From CAMUQR01 sp963526735 (GTDB taxonomy: Bacteria; Patescibacteriota; Saccharimonadia; Saccharimonadales; Saccharimonadaceae): a stretch of 64,000 nt of DNA. How positions within the stretch are numbered: the stretch's first letter is position 1; every line of letters starts with the position of its first letter. A model generated the notes under the pieces. That model saw nothing but the letters and a program-made list of their open reading frames with translations. It had not been told where the DNA came from and ran no database searches. This document shows positions 63,753 to 64,000 of the stretch, piece by piece. The stretch covers positions 69,242-133,241 of the forward strand of contig CAURNU010000003.1 in assembly GCA_963526735.1 (NCBI GenBank), in the 5' to 3' direction. A program made the translations under genes and the position numbers.

Positions 63753-64000
63753 CTATCCTTCCGCCATTTCTTCCTCAATGTAAACCCCACCGATATCAAA
63801 GGCTGAGCGAATTGCGTTGGCTTCGGCACATTTAGCCAGCATCACTCTCGGCATCACCGCCCAATTACCCATGGGATCGCCTTTTTTATATTTACCGTAT
63901 TGGTCATCTTCTTTATGTTTTTTAGCAAACTCCTCAAAGTAGGCTGTATATTCGCCAACTTTCTGGATTTCGGTCGAGTTGCCGAACCGGCCAAACACCT
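63753..64000 (-). CDS. RecT/Bet-family single-strand annealing protein, C-terminal part
   Basis: The frame runs in from the right edge. VMPRVMLAKCAEANAIRSAFDIGGVYIEEEM matches the conserved end of lambda Bet/RecT proteins (MP..MLAKCAEA.A.R.AF...G.Y..EEM). It anneals single strands in phage recombination, usually with an exonuclease encoded next to it, which would lie beyond the window. The N-terminal part is missing only because the window ends. Confidence 0.85.
   Translation of the reverse strand, partial: VFGRFGNSTEIQKVGEYTAYFEEFAKKHKEDDQYGKYKKGDPMGNWAVMPRVMLAKCAEANAIRSAFDIGGVYIEEEMAEG

Larger units (their letters stand above)
39681..64000. mobile_element. Siphophage-like prophage, left part only
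   Basis: From the integrase at the left end to a truncated RecT at the window edge, the region holds a full terminase-portal-capsid-tail-lysis set in classical order on the minus strand. A long-tailed, non-contractile phage is inferred from tape measure, Dit-like and tail-tip genes without sheath or baseplate-wedge genes. The lysogeny control and remaining early region lie beyond 64,000. The left attachment site should be in 39,536-39,680, but the partner copy is not visible. Confidence 0.88.

Noticed and set aside
1..64000. CRISPR array or cas genes
   Set aside because: No regularly spaced repeats of 23-50 bases with unique spacers and no Cas motifs were seen; the 29-bp repeats occur only as an att pair.
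1..64000. UGA recoded as glycine or tryptophan
   Set aside because: mraZ, the Zot-preceding genes and several others end at UGA at the expected length, and no conserved protein is interrupted by UGA.

Overview
The window looks like a Candidate Phyla Radiation (Patescibacteria) chromosome, most probably Candidatus Saccharibacteria (TM7). The evidence is indirect: short genes, a compact division/cell-wall cluster with no FtsA/FtsZ or Mur ligases attached, a sigma-region-4/HARE-HTH fusion protein, a lone TraG/VirD4-like ATPase, and UGA used as an ordinary stop codon, which argues against the UGA-recoding Gracilibacteria and Absconditabacteria. There is no rRNA or marker tree in the window, so the phylum is inference. 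Many transcripts appear leaderless, with the -10 box 4-10 nt before the start codon.

1-22,580 is core chromosome: YvcK/GlmR, a HAD hydrolase, L27, XseA/XseB, methyltransferases, a soluble histidine kinase and receiver pair, RecO, glycyl-tRNA synthetase, a SpoU-type methyltransferase, an unfamiliar 17-residue-repeat membrane protein, then mraZ-rsmH-ftsL-ftsI-mraY-ftsW-murG-ftsQ.

22,584-27,177 is a complete filamentous-phage (inovirus) provirus bounded by 29-bp direct repeats. Its order is small protein, major coat, terminator, two tiny membrane proteins, pIII-like, pVI-like, Zot/pI ATPase, double hairpin, HUH replication initiator, membrane protein. It has no secretin and no integrase, which fits a single-membrane host and a Xer-type integration route.

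27,300-39,540 is core again, mostly on the minus strand: TraG-like ATPase, sigma4/HARE-HTH protein, TopA, an HExxH protein, DprA, an unclassified ~235-nt structured RNA with its own promoter and terminator, Pth, a YwaF/TMEM164-like protein and Der.

39,681-64,000 is the integrase-proximal part of a siphophage-like prophage that runs off the right edge. From right to left it holds a RecT/Bet recombinase, small early genes, a ~430-nt multi-arm RNA containing a tRNA-like domain, YopX, RusA, terminase, a portal-MuF-nuclease-like fusion, a G5-domain moron, a protease-scaffold-capsid fusion, connectors, tail genes, tape measure, tail tip, a holin-endolysin fusion, a tail-fibre cassette and the integrase. 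A motif GCCAGACTA precedes five phage transcription units and begins exactly 29 nt before the start codon in four of them.

The most striking system is the fibre cassette at 41,965-42,716. Two alternative fibre C-termini lie tail to tail between 22-bp perfect inverted repeats that both encode K-L-A-D-N-I in frame. Inversion of the ~700-bp segment would exchange the receptor-binding tip: phase variation of host range in a phage of a probable episymbiont.
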